Below are positions 21,989 to 35,400 of a stretch of 64,000 nt of DNA, one piece after another; the stretch's first letter is position 1, and each line of letters begins with the position of its first letter. Source of the DNA: Nakataea oryzae (Eukaryota; Ascomycota; Sordariomycetes; Magnaporthales; Magnaporthaceae). The DNA is taken from positions 1-64,000 of the forward strand of contig PYSQ01000086.1 in the NCBI GenBank assembly GCA_003049435.1, read 5' to 3'. Under the pieces are notes generated by a model. It searched no databases. It was not told where the DNA came from and was given only the letters and a program-made list of their open reading frames with translations. Both the position numbers and the translations under genes were made by a program.

Positions 21989-23831
21989 CTTGGGCACGTG
22001 TATGTGATGGAATTACAGAGGAGAAGGGGCCATGAAAGGAACAAGACGGGGGAAGATGAGTCTCTTCTTGGGAAGAAAGATGCCAGCCCTCAAGTCTGAA
22101 TCCAGCAGGCAGGCGATGCTCTCTGTGGGCGACGAGAACAGGAAACAGGATGTAGTCCAGATTAAGTATGGGATGAACAGTGCAGTGAGGAAGGCGACTC
22201 GTGGCGATCGATGGTCGAGGCGGGATGGGATGGATTTATCAGGGACGGATACGAGCGGCTCCATGGCATTCGCCGTCGTCGCATGTGCAGGGAGCGGTCC
22301 CATCGGTGCGGCCAAGCAGGGGTGGGTGGGTGTGTGTAAGAAGCATGCCGCTGGGCCGTTGTGGTGGTGGTGGCGGCGGTGGTATGGTGTGTGGGTGGTC
22401 GCCGCAAACAGACAAGGCGCTCGCTCGGCCGTTGCTATTTTGGTGGGCGCTATCCGGCAAGCGAAGAGCAGGGCAAACGACAGCCTCTGCTGGCCGCGCA
22501 GCAAGGACACACACCTGGCGCGGCATGTTTTGGTTCCTGGCAGACGCCAAGCTTCTAAGCCCGGAAACGCGATCCTCCCGGGGCGGCAGAGATGGAGTGC
22601 GAGGTTGATGAGGGCGATGCTTGGCTGCGACGGCTGGCCGGCGCTCCTTGGCTTCAGGTGGCTGGCCTCGGGTTTCGACCAGCCAGTCCCGGCAGCGTCG
22701 AGCAGCCGTGCCGCCGCGAGTCGTCTCTGCTCGCAATCTCTGTCGTGCACCTGCTCAATAAACTCGTCGGCGGCCGCGCCTGCCCCGCGCGAGCTACGGC
22801 AGCTGCGCCCGCCGTCGCCCGCTTAGCCCAGCCACCCGGATCCAGCGCTTCCGTCGTGGGCCGCCGACGCTCCCCAGAACGGAAGCTGCGGCTGTCTTTG
22901 CTTTCCGCCCCAGCAGCTGCCGCCCGTCTTTCTTTTTGGGATGCGCCCAGAAGTTTCGACGACGGCGCCCTTGCCCATCGAAACAAACCCCCACCACACC
23001 ACGCCTGCCCGCAGCCCTCGCAGCCCTCGCAGCCCTCCAACTCGAAATAAGAAACGGCACAGCAAGCAGGGTCCATGCCCATCTCAGCCGCCCCCCGGCC
23101 CAGGAGCGGAACAGCACTGCACCCCTGCCTGTCCCACCACACTCAACTGGCGACGACGGGCGCCTGCGCATCCGACCAAACATGGCCGTGGCGGTGTCAG
23201 GCGGCTCGCGCTTGGCCGGAACGCCCTGGGGCGCACACGTCCCAGATGGCCTAGCGTCTGCTGCCGACGCAAGGGACATGGCGCCCCCCCTCGGTGCCTG
23301 TTGGGTGGGTGTGCTGCCGTCAGATCTGATTTGGCGCCAGCCGCCGTGCTGCCGCAGTGCAGTGCCGCCTGCTGCTATTTCGGATCAGATGTCAGCCTCC
23401 ATTCCGCGTGCCAAAAGTGGGCGCGTGCAACCTCGCGCCAACGGCTATCAGATCCAGGAATAAATTGCCCATTCCGTGCCGCTCCCTCGCATTCCTGGCC
23501 GCCCTCCCCTGCATCGCTGGCTGACGTCGGGCTGCCGAGAATACCTCGCCCAGACCACACTGCCTCACCCTTCCCGTTCCGGCACCTCACTCCCTCCAAT
23601 TGATTAGCCTTTGCGGTTTCAAGTTGTCATTCCTCTTGCACCGCCGCACACCTGCGATCTCTCCAGCCGCTATAACCTGCTGCCAGCCGCCGCCTTCTTC
23701 CAGTCGTGCCAGCCAGCCTGATCGCCTGCGAACCCCTTCATCGCATCTTGGTCCCTGGGAAACCTAATTGCTGCCCGGCCCTCCACATAGCACTGCACCG
23801 ACTTGATCAGTATCGACAAAAAACCGCAGCC
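21989..23831. promoter_or_regulatory. 1.8-kb divergent intergenic region
   Basis: The cupredoxin gene and the SUR7-like gene diverge from here, so both promoters lie within. Frames on both strands are long but without motifs. A 9-base unit (GCAGCCCTC) is repeated three times near 23011-23035. No RNA gene seen. Confidence 0.45.
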
Positions 23832-25063
23832 ATGGCAGGTCGAACCAGGAACATCTCGACGTTTATTCCTTTCGTCTTGTCTGCAATCTCGTTCCTCCTC
23901 GTGCTATTAGTGCTGCTGTCGGGAGTTAACAATGGGCTTGCCGACCTGTTCTATCTCAAGGTACGCACGCACACGTCACCTAACACCACCCGGATCGTCT
24001 TACTGACCGCCTCCAGACCAATGTTGCCGCCCTCAACCTCCCCGTACCCCTGGCAGGGTCGCAGGAACTGCAAGACCTGACCACGGTAAGCGGCACCGAC
24101 TACGTGGGCGAGGGCATCACGGCCCAGTCCCTGGGTCTGGCCGACGAGTACACAATCTCGCTACTCACGTCGTGCGCCCGCACCGCCTCTGGGCCCTCGT
24201 GCTCGGCCCCGCGCGTCGGCTTCTGGTTCAACCCCGGCAGCCAGCTGCGCCTGGACGGAGTCGGCCTGCAGTCGACGTACCCACCCGAGTACCTCGACGC
24301 CCTCGCCGTCTACAACAACACGGCCTATGCCATGGCCTTCTTCTTCATCTTCTCCGCCGTCCTTCTCGGGCTATCCGTGGTCCTTGGAGCCCTGGGCGCC
24401 ACGGTCCTGGCGTCGGTCGGCGTGCTCTCGACGGTCGTCATGGGCTTGGCCGTCCTAGCCGCCATGTTCCTGCTCGCCGGCAACGCCGCAGCAGTGCACG
24501 TCTTTCGCCGTCTGGGCGACGCCTTCAACGTGGCCTTTGCCGACCAGGGCCTCTCAGCCTCGCTGGGTCCTGCTCCCATCGTGCTCGGCTGGCTCGCCTT
24601 CATCCTGGCCACCGCCTCGGCCGCCATCCTGGTGCTGCGTCGCCGCGGCGACTCGGTCACTCGTGGCCGCCGCGTCACCGATAAGAGTATGTTTGGCGAC
24701 TTCAATGCGAAGGGCAGTGCCGTTTCGTCAGTCTCTCCGGTCAGCGGCGAGAAGCCAAAGGGCGCCGGCGGCCTCCTGGGCCGCATCCCGCTGCTGGGAC
24801 GCCACAAATACACCCAGCTCGGCGGCCAGCCTGCCCTGGGGCTCTCAGCGTTCCCGCAGGGCCGTGGTGGGGCCACCCAGAAGCAGCAGCAGCAGCACCG
24901 CGGCGCCGATGACGATTGGTCTACCGAGTACGAGCACCCGCGCCGCGAGTCGCCCGTCCGTGGCGTCGCCGAGCACAGAATCCCAGGTGGTGCGGGACAG
25001 GCCAGGCAGCAGCGGCAGCCTGCGAACATGGCTTACGAGCCGTACAGCAGTGCTTTGCAGTAG
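23832..25063 (+). CDS. SUR7/PalI-family four-TM membrane protein
   Basis: Predicted 391-aa plasma-membrane protein of the SUR7/PalI family (eisosome domains or pH signalling). Exons 23832-23960 and 24017-25063; the 56-nt intron has branch TTACTGACC and joins LADLFYLK to TNVAALNLPV. TM1 near the N-terminus (FVLSAISFLLVLLVLLSGV) is followed by an extracellular loop of about 100 residues with two cysteines (LTSCARTASGPSC) and the GFWFNPGSQL segment, matching the family pattern. Three more helices follow: MAFFFIFSAVLLGLSVVLGA, a second at VVMGLAVLAAMFLLAGNAAA and a last at VLGWLAFILATASAAILVL. The cytoplasmic tail of about 125 residues is Gly/Gln-rich with a short Q run. ATG 23832 has an A/G-rich good context and TM1 follows directly. 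Confidence 0.88.
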
Positions 25064-26673
25064 GCTCTTTACCATTCTGGTTTGACGGAGGGAACACATT
25101 TTATGTTATTTTGCACTTGCTAGATCGGGTGTACTCGAGTGCTGGAAACCTTGCTCTACTTTTGTACCGTATAAAGCCATGTATCATTTCCATTATTTTC
25201 ATCATTCTCACGGAGTCTGGGAGTTCGAAGGTTGGAAGCAGCGGGAAGCTAGGGCTGTGGCTCTCATGGAATGACACGCATTTCAGGAGTTGGTTGAGAT
25301 ACCATACGATAATCACTTTGCCGTCCGAACTCTGCCAGAGCCTGCTTGGAAATCATGACATCATTGCACGGATCAGATTTTGTAGCCGCTAGCACCCGCG
25401 CTATCCCCGTTTGACGGGGGTGTAGTGCTTGCATCAGTACCAGACAGGCGTGTTTCGGCATGACTGCTGAGCCAATTAATTCGCGAGGGGCGTTGCAAGA
25501 AGATAATCTTCTCGCGCGAGGAGGTACCCCCCCAACTGGCCCTGCGACTGTGATTGCTATCTGTATCTAACATAAACCGGGATGGTTTGTCTGGGTTCCT
25601 CCTGGCTATCGATTCAGCAGTCTCCTAGTCAATCCCCTCCACTATCTCATTTGCCAGCGTAGCCTCGCCATTGTGTCGTCCGGGCGGTGACGATTCAACG
25701 CGTTGTAGCCAAGAGAAAGATGGAAAAGAAAGCAAGGTCCCAGAAGTCGCTTTCTCGCACGCTGTATCAAAAACCACCCGCCTTGACCAGATAGTCCCCA
25801 GACCACGTTGCCTGCGTCCCGGCCCCGGCCCGCCCCGCCATTTTCCTGTTCCCACACACACACACACACACACACACCTGCATGGGATAGATGCCTGCGG
25901 CGGCCTGGACGAGGCCCGGCAAGGCGGCACCGACGCTGCCACCCGGCCCGCCATCGCGCGGCAGCGTGAGGCGCCAGGCGGGCCGAGGGCGCCTGGGTCT
26001 TTTGCGCGGGGGGCATCCTGGATGTAGGTATGTAGGTAGGTGGGAGGGTTGGATCTGTTGGCGGCTTCGGATGCGCTGGTCTAGCGGACCGCAGGGAAGT
26101 ACAAGAAAAAAAAATGGACATTGCAAATGCCGCACCGGGTCCCGTCTAGTAGTCTTTCATCCTTTGATAGGTCCCGATGTTTGCCTGCACGAAATGGGAG
26201 TCGAGCTGCCGGACGGCCAGGATGTGGTGCAAGCCTATTGTCGACCTCTCGATCCAGGGGCTTTCGCGTCAACAAAAACCCAGTCTCTCTCGGTGGCATG
26301 AGTTTGTGCGGGTATCTTCTTCTGTCGCCCCCTTTAGCCTGCTCGTGTGTAGAGTTTGGCACATCCCTGATGAAACGCGTGGTTCCCTAGGGTAGAAGGA
26401 TAAAAATGGATCCAACGGAAATGAATTAGCCTACCAGGCGAAACATGACCATCCTCTCCGACGACCACATGAAGATGGAGCTCGAACTGGCCAACACGTG
26501 CTGCCAGGGGTATCTCATGTCAGATTTACAGGCACGCCGACGTCACGAGTGATGAGGTTTGAGAACAGGGAGAGTCTATGCCGCGGCATGGTATCCGCGA
26601 GGCCGGGATCGCGGTTCCGGCGGCTTGCCCGGGGCTGTGAAAGTGATCACGATGCACAAGATACCATCAGCAC
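25064..26673. other. Intergenic between convergent SUR7-like and sugar transporter genes
   Basis: Mostly non-coding, with a CA microsatellite at 25853-25877. A 35-codon plus-strand frame at 26445-26552 (MTILSDDHMKMELELANTCC...) has GC-ending codons and could be a gene remnant, but it is too short to call. Confidence 0.45.
25853..25877. repeat. (CA)12 dinucleotide microsatellite
   Basis: A perfect CA run in non-coding DNA between two convergent genes. Confidence 0.95.
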
Positions 26674-28735
26674 CTAGCTATGCTTTGCCTTCTCCTGAAC
26701 CTCCACCTCGGGCTTCTCCCCGGCAGAAGATCCCAGCTGCGCGCGCGCCACAGCGTCCTTGGCGACGTTGATGCGCGCGTCGTCCTTGCCGAACACGTCG
26801 ATGCCCACCGACTGGAACTTGCGCGCGGGCACTCGGAGCTCAAAAAGCTGCGTGGGAAACAGGGTATGGTCAGCATTGTTGTCGCCAATTGCTTCGTCCA
26901 GGTTCGCATCAAGAGGATCTCGGTCCACTCACCCTATCCAGCTCGGCATACGTAAAGCCCGTCGGCTCGGGCAGGCGGAAGTAGACCCAGACAATGACCA
27001 GCAGATCCAGCCCCGCCCAGAAGAAGGCGGTGCGGGACTTCCAGTTCCAGGCGGTCGGGTTCAGCATGTAGGGCATGAAGGAGTTCTTGACGATGTTGAG
27101 GATGCAGTAGGTGGCGCGGCCGAGGTTGAGCGTCTTGATGAGCAGCTGGCGCGACGGGTACTCGGTCACGAGGGAGTAGCAGATGGTGCCGACGGTGAAC
27201 TGGTAGCTGATGGACCACACCAGCAGCATCGAGCCCGCCGCCCACGCCGAGGGCGTCGTGCCGATTTCGCCGACACCGCCGACTATGACCAGGACGATGA
27301 ACATCCAGATGGCACCCCAGAGGTAGAGGGTGCTGTACAGGAACAAGTTTGAGTCAGATATTGTTTCGGTTCTCGACCAACAACAAGGGACAGCAGCAAA
27401 CAAAAAAACTTACCGCCTGCCAATGCCAAAGGAGCCCATGAGCAGCCACGCAATCACCACGCCGCCCGTGTTGATGGCGTACTGGCCCATGGTCAGGCTG
27501 AAGCTGGCACCGACGGGAATCCCCGCCTGCTGGAAAAAGTAGGTCGAGTAGCTCATGAAGGCGCTGCCGCACAGCTGCTGGCACGCCCACGCGCCGACGG
27601 TGCACTCGGTCCGGCGCAGGTCCGCACCGCGGAAGCAGTCGATGTACGAGGCGCCCTGCTGCACCTCGCGCTCGAGGCGGATCGTGTGCTGCATCATGTC
27701 GACCGTCTGGTCCAGGCTCTCGGGGCTGGCCGACGCGGCCGCCAGGCGGCGCAGGCTGCGGCGCGCGTCGTCGATCCTGCCGCGCCGGACGAGCCACCAC
27801 GGCGACTCGGGCGCCAGCGCGGCCACGATGATGAGGAAGGGCGGCCAGATCCACTGCAGCGCGTAGGGGATGCGCCACCCCCACTCGTCGGTGCGCGAGA
27901 GCAGGCCGCGCAGCATGCCGACCGAGACGAGCTGGCCGATGCCCCAGCAGGCGTTGACCCACGTCGTCAGGTAGGCCCGCAGCGCCACGGGGGCCACCTC
28001 GGCCGCGTACGAGGTCGTCAGCGTCTGGAAGATTCCCCACGGGATGCCGCAGAGCACCTCGGCGGCGAGCAGCATCGGCAGGCTCTTGGCGAAGAAGAAG
28101 AGGAAGATGAAGCCCGTCAGGCACACCATAGACCCGATGTACACCTTGCGGTAGCCCCAGCGCTCGGCGATGATCTGAGGGAAGCGGCCGGCGGTGTTAG
28201 CAGACAGGGCTACTGTGGCTGTTGGCAGGTTAAGGGAGTAATGGGGCAGCAGCAACGTACCCCGTTAAGCAGCAGGCCCAAGATCTGCCCGCACGCGACG
28301 CCATTGCTCAGCCCAGCCTGCCACTGCGCAGGGAGCTGGTACCTGCCGTCGCCAATGGCGTTTCCGAAGCTCTTTTGGAACTCTGGATACGCGTCTAGCG
28401 GCCAGAAAACCCAGTCGCATCAGTCAGCCACGTCGTCTCCCAGAAACACAGGGGGCTGCGGCGGCCGACTCACAAAAGTTGCTCAAAAGTACCACGTCAA
28501 ACCCCTCCATGATGACGGCAATCGAGATCAGGATGCTCCATGCCGACGCCTTGGGGTACATGCGCAGGGCCTCAAACAGGCCCATCTTGTGCTCCTGTTC
28601 CGTCGCCCGCTTGGCGCCCTCAAGCATCGCCTCGAGGCTGTGGATCCGCTCCTTCTCGGCCGCCACGTCGTCCACCACGGCGCCGCCATCGCCGGCCGCC
28701 GCGATGGGCGCCTGCTTGTTCTTTTCGTCGTCCAT
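26674..28735 (-). CDS. MFS sugar transporter, maltose permease (alpha-glucoside) type
   Basis: Predicted 576-aa proton-coupled sugar carrier, twelve TM helices. Exons (minus): 28735-28474, 28394-28261, 28174-27414, 27332-26933, 26847-26674; four introns of 79-86 nt, all in phase with clear branch sites. Exon 1: acidic N-tail, then ISIAVIMEGFDVVLLSNF (TM1). Exon 2: AYPEFQKSFG and QLPAQWQAGLSNGVACGQI, a signature of MAL-type permeases. Exon 3: AERWGYRKVYIGS (the D/E-R-x-G-R/Y-R loop), FQTLTTSYAAEVAPVALRAY, APESPWWLVRRGR, and ACQQLCGSAFMSYSTYFFQQ. Exon 4: SISYQFTVGTICYSLVTEYP and LPEPTGFTYAELD. Exon 5: LFELRVPARKFQSVGIDVF and a charged tail. Substrate inferred from family only. Confidence 0.9.
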
Positions 28736-29841
28736 GGCCGCCCACTGTCGCCGGCGCTGGCTGATTCCAAATGTCGATGCTTCCGGCGGGGTACGCACTC
28801 CGGACCTCGTGCGCGTCGTGGCAAATGTGGAGGACAAGGACGTGAAAGAGAGGAAGACGGGAGGGATCGGAGACGGCGGCGGCAGCGGCAGCGCCGTGTT
28901 ATGTATTGCTTCGCAGGTGGCTCCGTCGCCTTGGCGTCATCTCCATCATTCCCAGTCTGCCAGCTCGCACCGGGGAATCCATGTGGGGGATCCAGATTGG
29001 GGAAAGCTGGGGGAGGGGTTGGGGAACCTGGGGAAAAGCACACCAACAATCGATGTTTTGCCCGGGGCCCCATCGGCTCTTTGCTCGTGTTTGGGCGTCA
29101 ATTCGGTTAATCTCTGCCGTGTGCTCCAGAGCAGCGGGCCCATATTGGTTGGTTGGCCATCATCATCCCTTTGTTCTCGGGCCAGTTTCCCAATGCTTCC
29201 AAGCTCGTCTCCATCGTCTCCTCTTCCCCCTCAGGCCAAGGCTGTGGCTGGTGGAGCCAGTTCTTGGTAGTGGCTGCCAGCCGGCCAGACCCGATATTTT
29301 TGCTTTGTCTTGTGGGTGTGTTTTTCCTTCGCTTTCGACAGGTTGCAGGTGCTGGATTCAGGATGAGAAAGGCGAAAGCGCCGATGCACGCCCCATCGCC
29401 GGCTCGGTGGCCCGCGAGCATCCATCGCTGAGTGAGTGGTGATGGCTGCTGCCTCGCGCGCGATGGTTAGCGTCTAGGGTAGGCTCTAATCGCACGTGAG
29501 AGATGCCAGAAGCGAGGGTGCCGGTCTCCGGGGGCTGACATGCGTGCTAAAATTGCAGCGGCACCCAACCACACCCCTGGGATGCAACGTCGTCTCAATT
29601 GAATCCATCTTGGCAATTCCCGGGTTCTGGATTGATGGTGAGGACGATGGGATATACCAAAGGGAAGCACCATCGAATTAAAAACCAAGCGCCGAGACTG
29701 CTCGCCCCGGCGCATATCCGTCCCATGCCGTCCCGGCATAAAATAACTCCCGCTACCAACTCCTAATGATATGATAAAAGAAAAGAGAAGAGGGGGGAAA
29801 ATGAATTTCATGCGTGCAACAATGGAGGAACTTCCCAAGCC
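28736..29841. other. Promoter region of the sugar transporter
   Basis: Spacer between the transporter start and the 3' end of the Zn2Cys6 regulator gene, which lies upstream on the same strand. No gene seen; T-rich stretches near 29230-29340. Confidence 0.5.
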
Positions 29842-32412
29842 CTAGAACCCCCCCGACAGTCGCCTTGGGTCACTTCCCCAATCCGAATACAGCAACTGGC
29901 TCATGGGGTCGTCGATCCCCACAATTGACCCGCCATGAGGGCCGACATCGACGCCGACATAGGCCTGATCAAAGGAGCCAAATGACGCAGCCCCGGCGCC
30001 CCCGCCCATACCAGTGGAGAGCAGGGGCATGTCGCTAAACAGGCGGGCGCTGGATGCAGCGGCCGCCGACACTTGCGGCGACCGGACTCGGCCAGCAGAG
30101 GCCGCCCGCGGGGCTGGAGACACAGAGGCCCCGCGACTGATGGCCTCCGAGGCCGAGGGGGCACCTGAGCGCTTTGACGAGATTGAAGGTGAGCCGCGGC
30201 CGCCCGGCGCGGCCCGGACCGTGTATGAGCAGCCTCCGTGGACACGGTCAGGGTGGTAGTACATAGCCTGATCGCAGAGCTGCTCTATGGCGCGCCACGC
30301 GGCCACGTCCAGGTTTGCGTGGCGGTGGAAGGCCAGCTCGATCTGCTCCCATGCTCGGTCTGCATCTGGATGCTGCTGTGGAGTTTGGGCAAGACCCGTA
30401 AGCACGAATGCGATGGCGTTCCAGGGGACAGGCCACTTGTACAGCCAGCCCAGGCCGTGTGCCACGGCGACGGAGCAGCCGCGCGACGTCTCCTCCAGAG
30501 TCTCGATCGCTTGTAGAAACAGACTGTGGACGGCTTCGGGTTAGCTTCTATATATCTGTGGCGATAAAACGATGGCTGGCAACCTCTTAATGCGCACATC
30601 AGAGATAAGCATGGTCAACTTACGCTCCCTGGTCAGCCGCATTCGGCATCTTGGACGACCGCAGCGTGTAAAGCCCGATGGATAGCCTTTGGTGGGCCAC
30701 CTCGGCCCTGAAGCGAGACATGGCGATGGCCTGTATGTGGTTCGACTCGTCTATGCAACCGACGAACCTGCTGGTAAGGTATGAAACCGTCTCGTCCAGC
30801 AGGCGGTACATCTCTTCTGCCGGTGCCATGGCCAGCGCCATCCTCCCGAGCCTCCGTGAAAGTCTGACCATCTCACCCCAGAGTATTGTATGCGTCAACT
30901 CTGTAAAGCCTTCCCGGTCGGCCGGCGCGCTGTCTGGTTTGGCGAAGCGCGACACAACCCACTCGCAGTCATCGGCGTTGACCGAGCGCGCGACATTTGA
31001 AAGTGGCTCTAGTGCCGACTCGGCCCCCTCCCCGTTGAACATCTGGCTGTCGAGGATCAGTAGCAGATTCCATAGGCGCCGCCGCATCTCGCCCACCCAC
31101 GGGGATATGTTGTAGTGCCCGGGGTCGCGGTGTAAGCCTAGCCGCATGCCGATGCGCCCTGCCAAGCCCGTGAGCGCCGTGGCAGACTCCGCTTGGCCTT
31201 CTCCAAAGAGGAAACACTAGTATGGCGTTAGCAGATGTGTGAAACATAACTCAAGAGTGCATGCCGTGCCCCCCCTACTTGGGACATTGCGAAAATGGAT
31301 CACGTACAATGTAGTATAGCAATGTCTGGAAGCCGATAAATACCCGCGTGCGCAACAAATTGGCCCTGCTCATTGCTGTCTCGGCCGCTATACGTAGATG
31401 TGCAACCAGCTCTTCTTTGCTTTGGCCCATCGTTTGCTGTATTTGTTCGTTGCCCATGGCAGCAGCGGCAAGCAGTTGCTGGCATATCATGGAGGCCTCA
31501 ATCTCTTTGGCGATGGAAGATGCACCCCTGCGGAAATCCGCGAGCATATCTCGGTAAGCTTGTCGGTGGGCAACGTTGAGGAAAGGGTGGATGTTCTCCC
31601 AGAAGTGGTCCAACAGGAAGTTCTCCTTCTCTAGAGGAAGATGCATGTGCGACATGTCTTGAGACACGAGGCCCTGGGCTGCGTCGCTTGCAGCCACCGA
31701 GAACGGCCACACTGTAGGCGGTGTGGATGATTGCGAGGGCACCTGCAGCAAGCACCGGGGCTCGCTTGTAAAATCGTGCATGTTCATCCAGAAAGTTGAG
31801 CTCATGTAATAGCCGACGTGCGGCTCGAATACCTGTATTCCGTGGTCCTCGCGCTCTGTCCGTAAAAGCATCTGGTCATCGGCGGCGTAGCTGTCGGTGC
31901 CCCAATCAGGGGATGCCCTGTCCGGAGTCCGCTGGTAGGAAGGTGAAGAGTTGTGCGTCCCGCGGATATGGCCGTAGGGATAAATATGTTGTGTAGGTTG
32001 GTATTGGGCGCTGTGAGTGGCAAAATAGGAGGCTGACATGTCCTCAATCAGACGCTCTAGCCGGTATATCCTGTCGTAGAGGGCGGCCTGGTCGGCGCCA
32101 TATGCGAGAACTGACGCCGATGCGCCGTCGCCAGAGTCGTAGACGCAGACCAAGCCGTGTCTCGAACAGTTGGCGCAGCCAGGCTGTGTTTTGCAGCATC
32201 TGACCTTTCTCCGGCGGCAGGCAGCTAAGGCGGGCAGCCAGCGACGAGCTCGTTTCAGTCGGTGGGACATGTAAAAAGAAAAGCAGCGTTGACTTACCGC
32301 ATGGCTTGCTGTTTCCCGTCACCTCTGCTGCCCCCACCTTGGATATCTTTGCCTGCTTGGCGCTTTCGGTGCCCCCAGCGGCAAGTGAGGATGGTGGTGT
32401 TCTGGGTGACAT
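29842..32412 (-). CDS. Zn2Cys6 fungal-specific transcription factor
   Basis: Predicted 768-aa nuclear regulator. Exons (minus): 32412-32298, 32224-31308, 31216-30624, 30523-29842; all phases agree and branch sites are good (GCTAACG, GCTAACC). The intron after residue 38 splits the zinc cluster, a common position: joined, it reads CAACRRRKVRC followed by CKTQPGCANCSRHGLVC, giving C-x2-C-x6-C-x6-C-x2-C-x6-C with one extra Cys next to the third. A linker/coiled segment (ALYDRIYRLERLIEDMSASY) follows. The middle domain has FLLDHFWENIHPFLNVAHRQ, GRIGMRLGLHRDPGHY and EMRRRLWNLLLILDSQM, which are hallmarks of Fungal_trans. The last 130 residues are Ser/Ala/Gly-rich. It lies directly upstream of the maltose-type permease in the same orientation, so control of that gene is possible but unproven. 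Confidence 0.9.
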
Positions 32413-35400
32413 GCTGACCCAGTGATTTGCTTGGATTCTCCGGCGGCGCTAGCTGGCCCACGCATCCACGCACGTACGTAAGAGCAACAAGCTGAGGGGC
32501 CGGCGGCTGTCGCCGAGCCGAACGGGTGCTGCTTCCTACTTCCTGCTCCCGCGTTCCCAGCGACGGTTGGGGAGCGGGCCTCCTGATGGAACGCGGACAC
32601 TGGCCCAGCAACGACCCTAGTAGTGAGGGGTTTATCTGTTTTATCTGGTGAGTCTGGAGTCTGGGGCTTGGCAGGGGTATGAAGCAGGGAGCAAAATAAA
32701 GAGCCGGTGCCTTGCTGACCACCGCGGAGACGATGGGCTTCGGGAACCGATCTCGATGGTTCTCGACGGGCTGGTAATGATTACTTATCCCCAACCAGCA
32801 CCAGTGCAGGTGGCGGGCCCTGGGCAGTCATTCTTGGTGGGACGGACAGGGTAGATGGATACCTACGTGATAGGAGGACTGGAGGAGATGAACGGCCGGG
32901 ACAGCCGCCAGGGGGGCGGCCCCATCGCAACGTGGGGGAAGACGAGGATGGGCATCATGCATCAGCGACGCCCGCCGGGCGGAAGGAGTTAGCGCGGTGT
33001 TTGATGGAGTGGGAACCATGCGGGCAGCGCGATGGAGATGAAAGTGGGATTTTCGAATACGTGAGGACCCAAGGGCTGGTGGGCAAAAGCAGTGCTAGCC
33101 CATTGTGGCGGTGGGTGCTGGCGTGGCATTGGACAAGCAGGCAGCATTTCGCTGCAACATCAGCCCCGAACAACACGTTACCGAACCCCCGCTGAGCAGC
33201 CAAGAAAAAAAATTCTCGAATCACGGCAAAAGGGGACCGGACACGCAGAGAAAAGGTGCTGCCTAGAGTGAGTGGCGTCCCGCTCGCACCGCCGCCCACC
33301 TGTACGCTGGGTCGTCGCGGCATGTTGCTTGGCGCCCAAGGTCGAACCAGGCACGATTAACCGGGGCGAAACGGACCGCATGCTGGCATGCTGGCGCTTG
33401 CCCGCTTTGGGAAGCCGTTGACGAGCCTTTTCGCTCGGGGCGGCGGCGGGAATGGGCACAAGGAGTGGGTTCCCTGGGGGTTTCGGGCTCGGTGGACCGG
33501 CAGACGGCGGAATCCATTGAGGGAGGCGAGGCGCGGGCCAGTCTGCGGCCTCGCCTCTGAGCCGACATGCGAGACGGCGGGCTATGGCGCGTGGGCGGCA
33601 CGCAAAGTGCCACCCTCCCAAAAACGTCGAGGCGCGAATGGCGGGCAGGAACTCCTGCAACAGCGCCTGCTGTAGTCAGCGGCGAGGGCGCCAGGATGGC
33701 GGGCTTAGTCACGGACACAACGTCGAGCCACGGATGTGCAGAAGACAAAGGGAGTCCTGACAAAGTGCTGACCGCCGCGCGGTGCCAGTGTCGCGAGCTA
33801 AAAACCCGCACAGGCTTGGCGAAAGATGTCAGTCGGTTCCACAGAAGGACGGGTTCAAGGCGTCTACGTGACAGTTTGGCGGGCGGTACGTAGTCGCCAC
33901 AATTAGTAAATTTGGAGGGACCGTGACAGAGCATTGCCCCTCCTCCTCCTGCCAAAGCAAAGCGCTTCCCTCACGTGGTGAGAAGAGACTGGTGGGGAGC
34001 GGGTCCTTTTGCAGAGACCCTGTGGTGGGTGGACCACTACCTCTGCGCACCAGAGATCCCTGTAATTCGAGAGAACGCGGCTACAGCGCTCACTTGAGCT
34101 TCCAGGTAAAGCACAACCGCAACAGACAGAAAGCGCCACTTTGCGGTACAGGAGCCACCAATGGACGCCTACGTGCGAATATGGGACCTGGTAGAAAATC
34201 AGACGTATGGCATTGTGTGAGAAAGAGAAAGAAAAAAGAAGAAGAAAGAAGAAAAAGAAGACGGTCGAGAAAAAAGCACCCAGCAACCACGGCGGAGAAT
34301 GGCGTGTACCAAGCTGCCGGCGCAGGGGCAAGGGTGTCGGGGAATTCTTTAGGCAGCCAAATTTCACGGTCCGTTCTGGGCAGTCAGGTCTCAAATCCCG
34401 GCTGCTCCAGAAGACGGGGTTCACGGGCGCCGGACACGAGCAAGTCTCACGCATCACCCCTGGCCTTCAGCCGCTCGCCGCCCCCAAATGCCCCGGAACC
34501 CGTCCAGTTTTTCGGGCGATCGACGCGAAGGGGGGGCAGGGCTGCTCCTGTTTGGCGGCATGCGGCACGCAGCTTGCCAGGGCCGCTGAGGCGGTGGCAT
34601 GGAGGCGTGGCGCCAGCCCGCCGCTCAGGCCTGGACTTGCCCCGGCCTCCGCTAGAGTTGCTCCGTCCAGCTGCGTTTGGACTGCAGCCGCAACCTCGAC
34701 AAGTCTCCACCCGGCATCCAGCTGGCCCGAGAGGTGGCTATTGGATCGATACTATTTACCAAGGCCTGCTTCCTTTTCCCCGCTGCTGCTCCGGGACCAC
34801 TCTGCCTTTCCACCAACTACAACCCACCATCCAGTCCCTTTAAACTCTTCGAAAAGCCTTTGCCTAGTGGCCAGTCCACTCTGCCGGCCCCCCGTCTTCA
34901 AGCCAGATAGAGGCCTGCATCCCGATAAGCTTACCTAGGTAGGCAGATGGGAAGGTGACGCTGTGGGGAGCGCCCAGACCCCCGACAAGGCAGCCGGGCC
35001 CTGTCACGTCAATAGATGCCCGTGATGGTACACCGTGGCCTCTCCAAGCTACTTGTGTAACCCTCTTCTCTGTGGTTTTCTCCACCGCATGCGCGCGGAC
35101 CGCAACTCCTGGCGGCGTTTGCAACCAAACGCCTGCCCCGCTTAATCATCACCCACCAAGCACTTCCAAATCCTGACTCGCCCCTTTTGCTCACAAATCT
35201 CCATCCCCAACTTACCCAAGCACGTCAAATCCAGTCCCACTGCGCAGCCCCAACTGGAATAGCAGCTTGACCTGTCAGCACACAGCTCCGTAAAAATGCG
35301 GCTGCGGCCCTGTCCGTCTCGGATCACAGCCGCTGGCCACACTGCCACATCTCCAGCTCCTCCGTATTTGCTTGATTACGTAGCAGATGCACTGGCGTTG

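Noticed and set aside
27686..29110. 474-codon plus-strand frame opposite the sugar transporter
   Set aside because: Antisense shadow; composition mirrors the transporter's codons and lacks any domain.
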